Source: Ruegeria meonggei (GTDB lineage: Bacteria > Pseudomonadota > Alphaproteobacteria > Rhodobacterales > Rhodobacteraceae). Taken from it: 64,000 bases of DNA. This document shows positions 16,730 to 25,836 of this stretch, one piece after another (position 1 is the first letter of the stretch; the number at the start of each line of letters is the position of its first letter). The stretch is taken from assembly GCF_900172215.1 (NCBI RefSeq), contig NZ_FWFP01000015.1:1-64000 (forward strand), given 5' to 3'. The notes below the pieces were generated by a model. That model did not search any database, was not told the origin of the DNA, and was given only the letters and a program-made list of their open reading frames with translations. The position numbers were made by a program, and so were the translations under genes.

Positions 16730-17596
16730 ATGAATCTCCGGGACGCAATAACCTGCGCCGGCGTTTTGGCGTTGATGATGACGGGACCTGTATCCGCCGT
16801 CGCAAACGAGATTGAACCCAGAGGCGTATATAAGAGAGTGAAGGCGCCAAAACCGGGTGCGCGCCCAAAGGTGACCGTACAAATCTCCCCCGAGGAACAT
16901 TCCGCAGCTCCGTTTGCGCCCAGCACCGGGGACGAGATCATAGTTCCGGAAATCATCGCACGCACCAAGGTTACGCCTCCAAACCTGCCGCAAGGCACGG
17001 CAGCGAACAAGCCGATCGGTTCCTACAAGGCGTTCTGGGAAAGGGTATCGCCTGCACTGGCAGAATCTGGGTCTGGGCGGTTGGATGATGCAATAAATGC
17101 GCTTGCGGCGATCAACGTAGCCTCGCCGCGTCTGCAGACCCTTCAGAACATCGCCGAACAGCAGGGGATTGAGATTTTGCGGTCGACCGTAGGCACAAGT
17201 GTCTCGCCCGCGCTGGTTTTGGCGGTGATATCTGTCGAGTCGGCAGGACGCTCGGATGCCGTCAGCTCAGCAGGCGCGCAAGGGCTGATGCAATTGATGC
17301 CCGCCACGGCCGCGCGATTTGGCGTTCAGGACAGTATGCACCCCGCCCAGAATATCTCAGGCGGGGTGAAATATCTGAACTGGTTGATGGCAGAGTTCGG
17401 CAATGACCCGATCCTGGTGCTGGCGGGTTACAATGCGGGTGAAGGATCCGTGCGTAAACACAAGGGCGTGCCGCCGTATTCCGAGACGCGGGATTATGTG
17501 CCAAAAGTTCTGGCGGCATTCCAGATTGCCCGAGCTTTGTGTTCCACGCCACCGCAGCTGATATCAGACGGGTGTGTATTCCAAACCCTGAACTGA
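16730..17596 (+). CDS. Lytic transglycosylase, SLT family
   Basis: A 288-aa protein with a signal peptide (about residues 1-25). The C-terminal half is a lysozyme-like SLT domain: VLAVISVESAGRSDAVS carries the catalytic Glu, followed by GAQGLMQLMPATAARFG and VLAGYNAGEGSV. It should cleave peptidoglycan glycan strands in the periplasm, forming 1,6-anhydro ends. Since it is divergent from the pilin gene it may open the wall for the pilus, but this is inference from position only. AGAGGCAG precedes the ATG. It ends in a clear terminator. Confidence 0.9.
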   Translation: MNLRDAITCAGVLALMMTGPVSAVANEIEPRGVYKRVKAPKPGARPKVTVQISPEEHSAAPFAPSTGDEIIVPEIIARTKVTPPNLPQGTAANKPIGSYKAFWERVSPALAESGSGRLDDAINALAAINVASPRLQTLQNIAEQQGIEILRSTVGTSVSPALVLAVISVESAGRSDAVSSAGAQGLMQLMPATAARFGVQDSMHPAQNISGGVKYLNWLMAEFGNDPILVLAGYNAGEGSVRKHKGVPPYSETRDYVPKVLAAFQIARALCSTPPQLISDGCVFQTLN

Positions 17597-17598
17597 AA

Positions 17599-17630
17599 AA
17601 GGCCCACCTGATCCGGTGGGCCTGTTCTTT
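17599..17630. terminator. Bidirectional terminator between convergent genes
   Basis: An 8-bp perfect stem (GGCCCACC 17601-17608 with GGTGGGCC 17615-17622) has TGTTCTTT after it on the plus strand and a run of A before it, giving U residues on the minus strand. It separates the transglycosylase and scoB stops. Confidence 0.8.
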
Positions 17631-17638
17631 ATGTGCGG

Positions 17639-18265
17639 TTAGTTGACGACTGTCGCTTCGGTCGCGTCGCGAATTTCGTCTTCGGTCACACCTTCGGCGG
17701 TCTCGACGATCTTGAGGCCGCCATCGACTACATCCAGAACGCCGAGATTGGTGATGATGCGGTTCACCACTTTCTTGCCGGTCAAGGGCAGGGTGCATTT
17801 CGTCAGCAGCTTGGACTTGCCGTGCTTGTTGGTGTGGTCCATCACCACGATGACGCGGCCAACACCGGCCACAAGATCCATCGCGCCGCCCATGCCTTTG
17901 ACCAGAACACCGGGAATCATCCAGTTGGCCAGATCACCTTCTTCGTCGACCTCCATAGCGCCCAGAACAGCGGCGGCGATTTTGCCACCACGGATCATGG
18001 CAAAGGACGTCGCGCTGTCAAAATAGGCGGTGCGGGACAACTCGGTGATCGTCTGCTTGCCTGCATTGATCAGGTCCGGGTCCTCTTCGCCTTCAAACGG
18101 GAAGGGGCCCATGCCCAGCATTCCGTTTTCCGATTGCAGAGTGATGTCCTTGTCGCCGACGTAATTCGCCACCAGCGTCGGGATGCCGATGCCGAGGTTC
18201 ACATACATGCCGTCTTCCAGCTCTTGCGCCGCGCGGGCGGCCATCTGATTGCGGTCCCAGGGCAT
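17639..18265 (-). CDS. scoB: 3-oxoacid CoA-transferase subunit B (ScoB/AtoA type)
   Basis: A 208-aa CoA-transferase beta subunit. The catalytic Glu is in the SENGMLGMGPFP motif (about residues 46-57). The protein starts MPWDRNQMAARAAQEL, typical of the family. With subunit A it moves CoA between succinyl-CoA and acetoacetate or a related 3-oxoacid, linking ketone-body or amino-acid breakdown to the TCA cycle. Its ATG overlaps the stop of the A gene in a TAATG junction, so translation is coupled. The exact 3-oxoacid substrate cannot be set from sequence alone. Confidence 0.9.
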   Translation of the reverse strand: MPWDRNQMAARAAQELEDGMYVNLGIGIPTLVANYVGDKDITLQSENGMLGMGPFPFEGEEDPDLINAGKQTITELSRTAYFDSATSFAMIRGGKIAAAVLGAMEVDEEGDLANWMIPGVLVKGMGGAMDLVAGVGRVIVVMDHTNKHGKSKLLTKCTLPLTGKKVVNRIITNLGVLDVVDGGLKIVETAEGVTEDEIRDATEATVVN

Positions 18266-18969
18266 TATGCGTCCTCCGTCTTGCGAGTCGTGCGCTGTTC
18301 GATGCGCTTTTCATGCGTGCCCTGAATGATGCGATTCACATAAATGCCAGGCAGGTGGATAGCGTCCGGATCCAACGAGCCGCGCGGAACGATCTCTTCC
18401 ACTTCTGCCACACAGATTTTGCCACAGGTGGCGGCAGGCACATTGAAATTACGGGCGGTCTTACGGAACACCAGATTGCCAGTGTCATCGGCTTTCCAGG
18501 CTTTGACAATGGCCAGGTCGGCAAACATGCCTTCCTCCATTATATATGTCTCGCCGTTGAAGTCCTTGTGCTCCTTGCCTTCAGCGATGACCGTGCCCAC
18601 ACCTGTTTTGGTGTAAAAGCCCGGGATACCGGCCCCACCGGCCCGCATCCGCTCGGCCAGCGTTCCTTGCGGGTTAAACTCAAGCTCAAGCTCGCCGCTC
18701 AGGTACTGACGCATGAATTCCGCGTTTTCGCCGACATAAGAGCTGATCATCTTTTTGACCTGCTTGGTCTGCAGCAGGATGCCGATGCCGAAATCATCCA
18801 CCCCGGCGTTGTTGGACGCGAATGTTAGGTCCTGTGTGCCGGTTTCCTTGATTGCTTCAAGCAACAATTCCGGAATACCGCACAGGCCAAAGCCTCCGGC
18901 TGCGATGAACATGCCGTCATGCAGCAGCCCGTCGAGCGCCTCGGCTGCGTTGGCATAGACTTTCTTCAT
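18265..18969 (-). CDS. scoA: 3-oxoacid CoA-transferase subunit A (ScoA/AtoD type)
   Basis: A 234-aa CoA-transferase alpha subunit with the CoA-binding Gly-rich motif GGFGLCGIPELL near residues 25-36 and NAGVDDFGIGILL. The start at 18969 (MKKVYANAAEAL) is chosen because GGGAGAG precedes it; an in-frame upstream start at 19017 adds residues that do not match the family. It forms a heteromer with the B subunit encoded directly downstream. The family uses a Glu in the B subunit for the covalent CoA intermediate. The gene follows topA's 3' end by 89 bases on the same strand. Confidence 0.9.
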   Translation of the reverse strand: MKKVYANAAEALDGLLHDGMFIAAGGFGLCGIPELLLEAIKETGTQDLTFASNNAGVDDFGIGILLQTKQVKKMISSYVGENAEFMRQYLSGELELEFNPQGTLAERMRAGGAGIPGFYTKTGVGTVIAEGKEHKDFNGETYIMEEGMFADLAIVKAWKADDTGNLVFRKTARNFNVPAATCGKICVAEVEEIVPRGSLDPDAIHLPGIYVNRIIQGTHEKRIEQRTTRKTEDA

Positions 18970-19058
18970 GAAAAAAACTCTCCCAATGACATGGTGGTGG
19001 GCAGGTTGTGCCGCCACGTCACCGGGAAGTCAACGAAACCAAGGGGGTGATGGTATTT

Positions 19059-21701
19059 CTACTTACTCGCCGCCTTCTTGGTGGCTTTCTTCGCGGCGGG
19101 CTTTTTCTTGGGGGCCGCTTTCTTTTTGGAGCCCTTCTTGGCTGCACGCTCGTTGACCAACTCAATAGCCATTTCCTGCGATACGTCCTCGGGTTTGATG
19201 TCTTTGGGGATGGTCGCGTTGACCTTTTCCCACTTCACATATGGCCCATAGCGCCCGTCCAGCACCTGCATCGCGCCGCCATCGGGGTGTTCACCCAGTT
19301 CTTTCAGCGGTTTGGCCGCCGCTTGGCCGCGCCGACCGGGATTGGCACGCTTTTCGGCCAACAACTCGACCGCCCGGTTCATACCGATCTCGAACACATC
19401 GTTGGGGTCCTTGAGATTGGCGTAGACCGGTTTGGCGTCTTCCGGCATCTGATGCATGATGTAGGGGCCGAACCGCCCGAAATTCGAGCTGATCATGCCG
19501 CCTTCGGGATGTTCGCCAATCTGGCGGGGCAGGGACAACAGCGTTAGCGCCTTTTCCATATCCAGATCGTCCTTGCTCCAACCCCGTGGCAGTGAGGCGC
19601 GGGGGGGCTTCTTATTCTCAGGCGTTGGCTCACCCCGCTGAACATACGGCCCAAATCGGCCGGATTTCAGCCAGATCTCGTCGCCCGCATCCTCACCCAA
19701 CAGGCGTTCTTCACCCTGCGCGCCTTCTCCGGCGATGGGGCGCGTGTAAGTGCATTCCGGGTAGTTGCCGCAGCCCACGAACCCGCCGGTGCGTGAGGTT
19801 TTCAGGTGCAGCTGACCCGCGCCGCATTTCGGGCAGATACGCGGGTCGGACCCGTCTTCGCGTGGCGGATAGAGCTGCGGTGCAAGCGCTTCGTCCAGTT
19901 TGTCCAGCACTTCGGATATCCGCAATTCGGATGTCTCGCCAATCGCCGCAGAGAAGTCGTGCCAGAATTTGCCCAGCAGGTCCTTATAGTCACGCTCACC
20001 GGCGCTGACATCGTCAAGCTCACCTTCCAGATTTGCGGTGAACTCATAGCCAACGTACTGGCGGAAGAAGTTCAGCAGAAAGATCGTGACGATCCGGCCC
20101 TTTTCCTCGGGGATCAGCCTGTTCTTGTCCTTGCGCACATATTCGCGGTCCTGAATCGTGGTCACGATCGAGGCATAGGTCGATGGCCGCCCAATCCCCA
20201 ATTCCTCCATGCGTTTGACCAGCGTGGCCTCGGTATAGCGTGGTGGCGGCTGGGTGTGGTGCTGCAGCGCAAGAACCGCTTCGTTTTCAGACAGAATGGC
20301 TTCTTTCGCGGCCCGATCCGTGCCCTCACTGGTCGCTTTTGCGAACTGATCCCGCAGCGAGGTTTTGGCAAATCGCGCCGGGTCGCCCTGCATGATCTGG
20401 GGCAGGCGCTTGTCATCCTCGTCGGCCACATCATCACGGCCTTCTTCATAGACGCGCATGAAACCGTCAAACATCACCACCTGACCGGTGGCGCGCAGGC
20501 CGACCTGGCCATCATCACTGCCGATCTCGACCGTCGTACGTTCCAGCCTAGCCGCGGCCATCTGACAGGCGATGGTGCGTTTCCAGATCAGGTCATAGAG
20601 CTTGCGCTGATCTTCATCCGTGACTTTCAGAGCTTTGGTGTCCCGCGCCATATCCGTCGGGCGGATACATTCGTGGGCTTCCTGCGCGTTCTTGGCCTTG
20701 TTCTTATAGATACGAGGGCTGTCCGGCACGTATTCCGCGCCATAGCGGTCGGCAATCGTCTCGCGGGTTGCGGTCACAGCCTCGGGGGCCATGTCGATAC
20801 CATCGGTTCGCATATAAGTAATGTATCCGGCCTCATACAGTCGTTGCGCGACCTGCATCGCGTGCCGCGCGCCCATGCCAAACTTGCGGCTGGCTTCTTG
20901 TTGCAGGGTCGAGGTCATGAACGGCGCGCTGGGGTTGCGTGCTGCGGGTTTGGCCTCAACCGACGTGACGCTAAGGGCGCGGCTGGTGATTGCCTGTACC
21001 GCCAGCTCGGCTTGCGGGGCGTTTGCCAGATCATGTTTGTCCAGCTTTTTGCCGGCCAGCGTGACCAGACGGGCCTCAAATGTCTGGCCCCGAGGGGTTT
21101 CAAACAGGGCCCGGACCGACCAGTATTCCACTGGTTTGAACGCCTCGATCTCCATCTCGCGTTCAACGATCAGACGCAGGCAGACCGATTGCACCCGGCC
21201 CGCGGATTTGGCGCCCGGCAATTTTCGCCACAGCACCGGAGACAGATTGAACCCCACCAGATAGTCCAGCGCGCGGCGGGCCAGATAGGCCTCAACCAGC
21301 GGCATGTCGACCTGACGGGGGTTTTGCATCGCTTCGGTCACGGCGTCTTTGGTAATGGCGTTGAAGGTCACGCGGCTGACCGGCGTGTCCTTTTTGATCG
21401 AACGGCGTTTGGTCAGCGCCTCTTGCAGGTGCCAGCTGATCGCCTCGCCCTCGCGATCGGGGTCAGTTGCAAGGATCAGGGCGTTGTCTTCTTTCAGCGC
21501 GTCGGCGATGGCTTTGACATGTTTACGGCTGTCGTTGCCGACCTCCCATTTCATGGAAAACGCATCCTCGGTATCGACCGATCCGTCCTTGGGCGGCAGG
21601 TCCCGAACATGCCCATAAGACGCCAGAACCGTGTAGTCAGGGCCAAGGTATTTATTGATCGTTTTGGCTTTGGCAGGGGATTCTACAACAACTACAGGCA
21701 T
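19059..21701 (-). CDS. topA: DNA topoisomerase I
   Basis: An 880-aa type IA topoisomerase. The Toprim domain starts at once (VVVESPAKAKTI) and contains the DPDREGEAISWH metal site. The active Tyr is in GYITYMRTDGIDM. After the core comes one zinc-ribbon (PRICPKCGAGQLH...GCGNYPEC) and then several KxGPYVK-type repeats common in alphaproteobacterial TopA, ending in a Lys/Ala-rich tail from about residue 850. It relaxes negative supercoils using a transient 5'-phosphotyrosine. The basic tail probably adds DNA or RNA polymerase contact. Length is normal for the group. Confidence 0.97.
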   Translation of the reverse strand: MPVVVVESPAKAKTINKYLGPDYTVLASYGHVRDLPPKDGSVDTEDAFSMKWEVGNDSRKHVKAIADALKEDNALILATDPDREGEAISWHLQEALTKRRSIKKDTPVSRVTFNAITKDAVTEAMQNPRQVDMPLVEAYLARRALDYLVGFNLSPVLWRKLPGAKSAGRVQSVCLRLIVEREMEIEAFKPVEYWSVRALFETPRGQTFEARLVTLAGKKLDKHDLANAPQAELAVQAITSRALSVTSVEAKPAARNPSAPFMTSTLQQEASRKFGMGARHAMQVAQRLYEAGYITYMRTDGIDMAPEAVTATRETIADRYGAEYVPDSPRIYKNKAKNAQEAHECIRPTDMARDTKALKVTDEDQRKLYDLIWKRTIACQMAAARLERTTVEIGSDDGQVGLRATGQVVMFDGFMRVYEEGRDDVADEDDKRLPQIMQGDPARFAKTSLRDQFAKATSEGTDRAAKEAILSENEAVLALQHHTQPPPRYTEATLVKRMEELGIGRPSTYASIVTTIQDREYVRKDKNRLIPEEKGRIVTIFLLNFFRQYVGYEFTANLEGELDDVSAGERDYKDLLGKFWHDFSAAIGETSELRISEVLDKLDEALAPQLYPPREDGSDPRICPKCGAGQLHLKTSRTGGFVGCGNYPECTYTRPIAGEGAQGEERLLGEDAGDEIWLKSGRFGPYVQRGEPTPENKKPPRASLPRGWSKDDLDMEKALTLLSLPRQIGEHPEGGMISSNFGRFGPYIMHQMPEDAKPVYANLKDPNDVFEIGMNRAVELLAEKRANPGRRGQAAAKPLKELGEHPDGGAMQVLDGRYGPYVKWEKVNATIPKDIKPEDVSQEMAIELVNERAAKKGSKKKAAPKKKPAAKKATKKAASK

Positions 21702-21875
21702 TTAAGGGAAAACCTCGCTCGACGAATAGGGCGCCTTCTATGACCGTGCAAAATGTGTAGGGCAAGAGCGAATTGTCAATGCGTTCCTTTGAACATGCGA
21801 AATTGACGGAGATTTCAGCCTGATATGTCACAAAAGAGCCGCCGCTTTTCCGGTCTGAGTTTTGAGAATTGAGGC

Positions 21876-23012
21876 TCAAGCCTGTAGTGACAACAATCCG
21901 CCGGGCTGACGCTGGATTCGCCCGTCCAATTCCAGATCGACCAGCGCCGGGCCGATTTCCCCGGCCGTGGCCGCGATGTCGCGGATCAGTTGGTCTTCGG
22001 CAATCGGGGAGGGTCCCAGCCTTGCTAGGATTTCACTATGTAGAGACGCCTGCGATGGGACAGAGGCCTGCTGGACGTCAGGTTGCGGGTCAGAAATGGG
22101 CTCTAGCGTTTCGGGTTGCCGCTGTGGCAACGCTTCGATCACGTCCTCGGCAGATCGCACCAGCGACGCACCATCACGGATCAACATGTTGCACCCCGCG
22201 GCGCGGGCATCAAATGGATGACCGGGAACAGCCAGAACTTCTCGGCCTTGGTCCAAGGCGTCCCGCGCCGTAATCAGACTGCCGGATTTGGCGGCAGCCT
22301 CAACCACGACAACCGCCTGGGACAGGCCTGAGATAATGCGGTTGCGGCGTGGAAAGTGGCGCGCTTGCGGCGTCACACCCATCGGTTGTTCAGAAACCCG
22401 CAGCCCGGATTTTGCGATATCGCCTGCCAGATCGGTGTTTTCCGCCGGATAAACCACGTCTACTCCGCCAGCCATCACTGCAACGGTTCCGGTTTTCAGC
22501 GCGGCCATATGAGCCGCGGTATCAATCCCTCGGGCCAGGCCGGACACTATGGTGTATCCTTCCTTACCCAAATCTGCCGCCAGTCCGCGTGCCATTCGCG
22601 CACCTAGCGAGGAACAGTTTCGTGCGCCGACCATCCCGATCGACTTGCGCTGTAACAGAGACAGGTCCCCAATCGCCCACAACATCGGTGGAGCATCGGA
22701 GAGGTCGTTCAATGCGTCGGGGAAATCAGCGGACCCAAGGCACAAAAGCCGCGCATTTGCGGCTTTTGCGGCCTTGAGTTCCGCCTCAATCACGCCGGGT
22801 GGGCACGTTTCATACCCTTCAATTCCGGCAGCGCGTGCCATTTCCGGCAGCGCGGTCAGCGCGTTCTGCGCTGAACCATGTTCCCGCAACAATCGACGAA
22901 ACGTCGCCGGACCTACCTTGCGAGAGCGCAACAGGCGAAGCCAGGAAAACCTGTCCTCTTCCGTGGTGGGTGGGAGTGTGGGGTGATTGGAAGAAAGCTG
23001 CTCTTCGGTCAT
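21876..23012 (-). CDS. dprA: DprA, DNA-processing protein
   Basis: A 378-aa protein. The Rossmann-like core has the family motifs MVGARNCSSLGARMARGLA, SGLARGIDTAAH and GGVDVVYPAEN. A C-terminal winged-helix domain (about residues 315-375, ending QRQPGGLLSLQA) is of the type found in many DprA proteins. DprA protects incoming single-stranded DNA and loads RecA in natural transformation; it is found far beyond known competent species. It lies 174 bases upstream of topA on the same strand, a pairing often seen in this group. Confidence 0.94.
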   Translation of the reverse strand: MTEEQLSSNHPTLPPTTEEDRFSWLRLLRSRKVGPATFRRLLREHGSAQNALTALPEMARAAGIEGYETCPPGVIEAELKAAKAANARLLCLGSADFPDALNDLSDAPPMLWAIGDLSLLQRKSIGMVGARNCSSLGARMARGLAADLGKEGYTIVSGLARGIDTAAHMAALKTGTVAVMAGGVDVVYPAENTDLAGDIAKSGLRVSEQPMGVTPQARHFPRRNRIISGLSQAVVVVEAAAKSGSLITARDALDQGREVLAVPGHPFDARAAGCNMLIRDGASLVRSAEDVIEALPQRQPETLEPISDPQPDVQQASVPSQASLHSEILARLGPSPIAEDQLIRDIAATAGEIGPALVDLELDGRIQRQPGGLLSLQA

Positions 23013-23249
23013 CCGTTGCTCCGCCTAGTTGCAGAACTGGTTTACGGCCGTCGGGGTTAACAGCTTGTGAATCCCATCAAATTTTCCGGATAATTTTCGT
23101 GAGTCACCTTTCTAGTTCACTTAGAGCTTTGAAAAGTATGAATTAAAATCCAGGCCCAATTTAGACTTGGCGCGCTGGAAAGGTCGCGCGCCCTCAACGG
23201 GCAAGGCGGGGCGTTAACCCTGCTTCCCAACATGCAGGCCGATTCTCTG

Positions 23250-24671
23250 TCAGGTGGCCGAGCCGCCGACCGTCAGACCATCCAGCAAAACGGTGGGCTG
23301 GCCGACGCCCACCGGCACCCATTGACCATCCTTGCCGCAGGTGCCCATGCCGGGATCCAGCGCCATGTCGTTGCCCAGCCCCCGAATGCGTTTCAGCGCC
23401 GAAGGCCCGTCGCCGATCAAAGTGGCCCCTTTGACCGGCGCGCCGATCTTGCCGTTTTCCACCCGATACGCCTCGGTGCACGAAAATACGAACTTGCCGT
23501 TGGTGATATCCACCTGACCTCCGCCAAAACCCACGGCCCAGATGCCGTCTTTGATATCAGCCACAAGTGCCGCCGGATCGGCGTTGCCGCTGAGCATGAC
23601 CGTGTTGGTCATCCGGGGCATGGGTTTGTGAGCATAGCTCTGGCGCCGACCGTTGCCCGTAGGTGCAACACCCATCAGGCGTGCATTCTGGCGGTCCTGC
23701 ATGTAACCGGTCAGGATACCATCTTCGATCAATACTGTGCGCGAACTGGGTGTGCCTTCATCATCCACAGTAATCGATCCGCGCCGGTCAGCGATGGTGC
23801 CATCATCAACCACAGTCACGCCCTTGGACGCAATCTGCTGTCCCATCAGCCCGGCAAAGGCTGAGCTGCCCTTGCGGTTGAAATCACCCTCAAGCCCGTG
23901 GCCGATGGCCTCGTGCAGCAAAATACCAGGCCAGCCGGGCCCAAGGGCGACTTCCATAACACCTGCCGGGGCAGGCACAGCATCCAGGTTGACTAGCGCA
24001 ATCCGCAACGCCTCGCGGGCTTTATCCTGCCAATCGGCCGGGTCAATCAGGCCATCCAGACCTACGCGACCACCGCCTCCGGCCGATCCGCTTTCACGGC
24101 GTCCGCTCTGTTCGACAATGACCGAGATGTTCAGCCGCGTCATTGGGCGCACGTCGCGCACCTGAACACCATCGGGTCGCAGGATTTCGATCTCTTGCAC
24201 TGTGGCAGCGATAGAGGCGCTGACCTGCACAACACGCGGGTCCAGATCGCGGGAAAAAGCGTCGATCTCGCGCAGAGTCTCGATTTTCACCGGAAAGCTG
24301 GCGGATTCGATCGGGTCTTCATCCGTATACAGCCGTGTGTTGGTCGCCCGGGGTGCCCGCGCCAGCGTACCGCCGCCATCACCTACGGCCAGACGCGCGG
24401 TTTCGGCTGCGCGCTTCAGGGCCGGAATCGAAACATCCGTGGAATGTGCGTATCCGGCGACCTCTTTTTGCACCGCGCGCAGCCCGAATCCCTCGGACGC
24501 GTCATAGGATGCTGTGCGCAAACGACCATCATCAAAGACCAGAGACTCGGATTTTCGCCGCTCGACGAACAGTTCTCCATCCTCGGCCCCGGCGGTGGCA
24601 GATCGCAAAACCGCAAGCGCTTCGTCCAGTGGGAGAGCGCTTTCAAAGGGGCGAAATGGGTCGTTGGACAT
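23250..24671 (-). CDS. tldD: TldD metalloprotease
   Basis: A 473-aa protein from the ATG at 24671 (AAAGGTCCC upstream). It carries the zinc motif HEAIGHGLEGDF (HExxxH) and the late GNGRRQSYAHKPMPRMTN block typical of TldD. With TldE/PmbA it forms a protease that cuts unfolded peptides and matures some antibiotics and ribosomally made peptides. TldE is not in this window. A longer frame to 24704 would overlap the FNR-like box upstream and adds non-conserved residues, so the shorter start is preferred. The gene is divergent from ctaC. Confidence 0.94.
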   Translation of the reverse strand: MSNDPFRPFESALPLDEALAVLRSATAGAEDGELFVERRKSESLVFDDGRLRTASYDASEGFGLRAVQKEVAGYAHSTDVSIPALKRAAETARLAVGDGGGTLARAPRATNTRLYTDEDPIESASFPVKIETLREIDAFSRDLDPRVVQVSASIAATVQEIEILRPDGVQVRDVRPMTRLNISVIVEQSGRRESGSAGGGGRVGLDGLIDPADWQDKAREALRIALVNLDAVPAPAGVMEVALGPGWPGILLHEAIGHGLEGDFNRKGSSAFAGLMGQQIASKGVTVVDDGTIADRRGSITVDDEGTPSSRTVLIEDGILTGYMQDRQNARLMGVAPTGNGRRQSYAHKPMPRMTNTVMLSGNADPAALVADIKDGIWAVGFGGGQVDITNGKFVFSCTEAYRVENGKIGAPVKGATLIGDGPSALKRIRGLGNDMALDPGMGTCGKDGQWVPVGVGQPTVLLDGLTVGGSAT

Positions 24672-24690
24672 CGGATGGGACCTTTCGAGT

Positions 24691-24704
24691 TTGATCCAGA
24701 TCAA
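24691..24704. promoter_or_regulatory. Perfect FNR-type box (candidate FnrL site)
   Basis: TTGATCCAGATCAA fits the FNR/FnrL consensus TTGAT-N4-ATCAA with no mismatch. It lies 20 bases before the tldD start and 144 bases before ctaC, in the only intergenic region serving both. In related bacteria FnrL senses oxygen and controls respiratory oxidases; which of the two genes it serves here is inference. Confidence 0.7.
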
Positions 24705-24786
24705 AAATAGCGTCTGTTTGACGCAAGCATTTTGCTTTATCTACCCGCAGGAATATGGTTTTTAACGCGGCCAAAGACAACGGGTG

Positions 24787-24810
24787 AGGTGTGACCGATT
24801 CACACCTTTT
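24787..24810 (+). other. Hairpin with T-tract in the ctaC leader
   Basis: AGGTGTGA (24787-24794) and TCACACCT (24800-24807) form a perfect 8-bp stem with a 5-base loop, followed by TTTT, 38 bases before the ctaC ATG. It could be a small attenuator. The core TGTGA-N5-TCACA also looks like a CRP-type operator with one base less spacing. Confidence 0.5.
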
Positions 24811-24847
24811 CGCCAGGGACGCAAAGATCAAACGATCAGGACAGAAT

Positions 24848-25759
24848 ATGAAGAATGCTTTGATGCTTTCGGGGCTTGCAACGGCCCTCTCCAGCCTACC
24901 CGCCATGGCTCAGGAGCTTGAGATTATTGGCAAGCCGGTTGATGGCGGTTTGAACTTCCAGCCTGCTGCCACCAATCTGGCCGCCGGGATACACCGGTTG
25001 GACGGTATGATTCTGGTAATCATCACTGCGATCTGTGTGTTTGTTGCGGGCCTGCTGCTCTATTGCATCGTGCGCTACAACTCGCGTGTGAACCCGAAAC
25101 CTGCCCAGTTCTCGCATTATACCCCGGTCGAAATCGCATGGACGCTTGGGCCGATTCTAATTCTGGTCTTTATCGGTGCTTATTCGCTGCCGGTTCTGTT
25201 CAAGCAGCAGGAAATCCCAGAAGGCGATGTGGTGATCAAGGTGGTCGGCAACCAGTGGTACTGGACCTATGAATATGTGGATCACGACTTTGCATTCGAC
25301 AGCTATCTGCTGGGTCATCCCGCGACATTGGACGAGGGCACGCGCCCGGCAGACGCGGATGTAACCCCGTTTGTTCTGGATGACGCGATGCGCGCCAAGC
25401 TGGCTGATTCCGGTTACAGCGATGATGAGTGGCTGCTGGCCACCGACACCGCCGTTGTTGTTCCTATTGGCAAAGTCATCGTCATGCAGGTGACCGCATC
25501 CGACGTGATCCATTCCTGGACCATCCCGTCTTTCGGCGTAAAGCAGGATGGTGTGCCGGGTCGATTGGCTGAACTGTGGTTCGAAGCCGACAAAGAAGGC
25601 ATCTACTTCGGTCAGTGCTCAGAGCTGTGCGGCAAGGATCACGCCTATATGCCAATCACTGTCAAAGTGGTCAGCGAAGAGGCGTATGAGCAATGGCTGC
25701 AAGGTGCCCTGGAAGAATATGCTGGTCAGCCCGCAAACTTTCAGATTGCCGCAAACTAA
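24848..25759 (+). CDS. ctaC: Cytochrome c oxidase subunit II
   Basis: A 303-aa protein from the ATG at 24848, with AGGA before it and a cleavable signal peptide ending near PAMAQ. Two membrane segments follow (about 60-85 and 105-125). The periplasmic CuA domain holds the ligands in [14 protein letters not shown] and an earlier His in [22 protein letters not shown] is the electron-entry region. It receives electrons from cytochrome c in an aa3-type oxidase. It leads the operon ctaC-ctaB-small ORF-ctaG-ctaE. The subunit I gene is elsewhere, as is usual in this group. Confidence 0.96.
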   Translation: MKNALMLSGLATALSSLPAMAQELEIIGKPVDGGLNFQPAATNLAAGIHRLDGMILVIITAICVFVAGLLLYCIVRYNSRVNPKPAQFSHYTPVEIAWTLGPILILVFIGAYSLPVLFKQQEIPEGDVVIKVVGNQWYWTYEYVDHDFAFDSYLLGHPATLDEGTRPADADVTPFVLDDAMRAKLADSGYSDDEWLLATDTAVVVPIGKVIVMQVTASDVIHSWTIPSFGVKQDGVPGRLAELWFEADKEGIYFGQCSELCGKDHAYMPITVKVVSEEAYEQWLQGALEEYAGQPANFQIAAN

Positions 25760-25836
25760 AACGGGTACACGGCCTGTTTGATACATGATTCAGGCTGCGC
25801 GAGTTTCGCGCAGCTTTCGCCCCAAAAGGACCAGAA

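Noticed and set aside
19806-21743. A 645-codon open frame on the plus strand opposite topA
   Set aside because: It is the antisense shadow of topA; codon pattern and complete TopA motifs belong to the minus strand.
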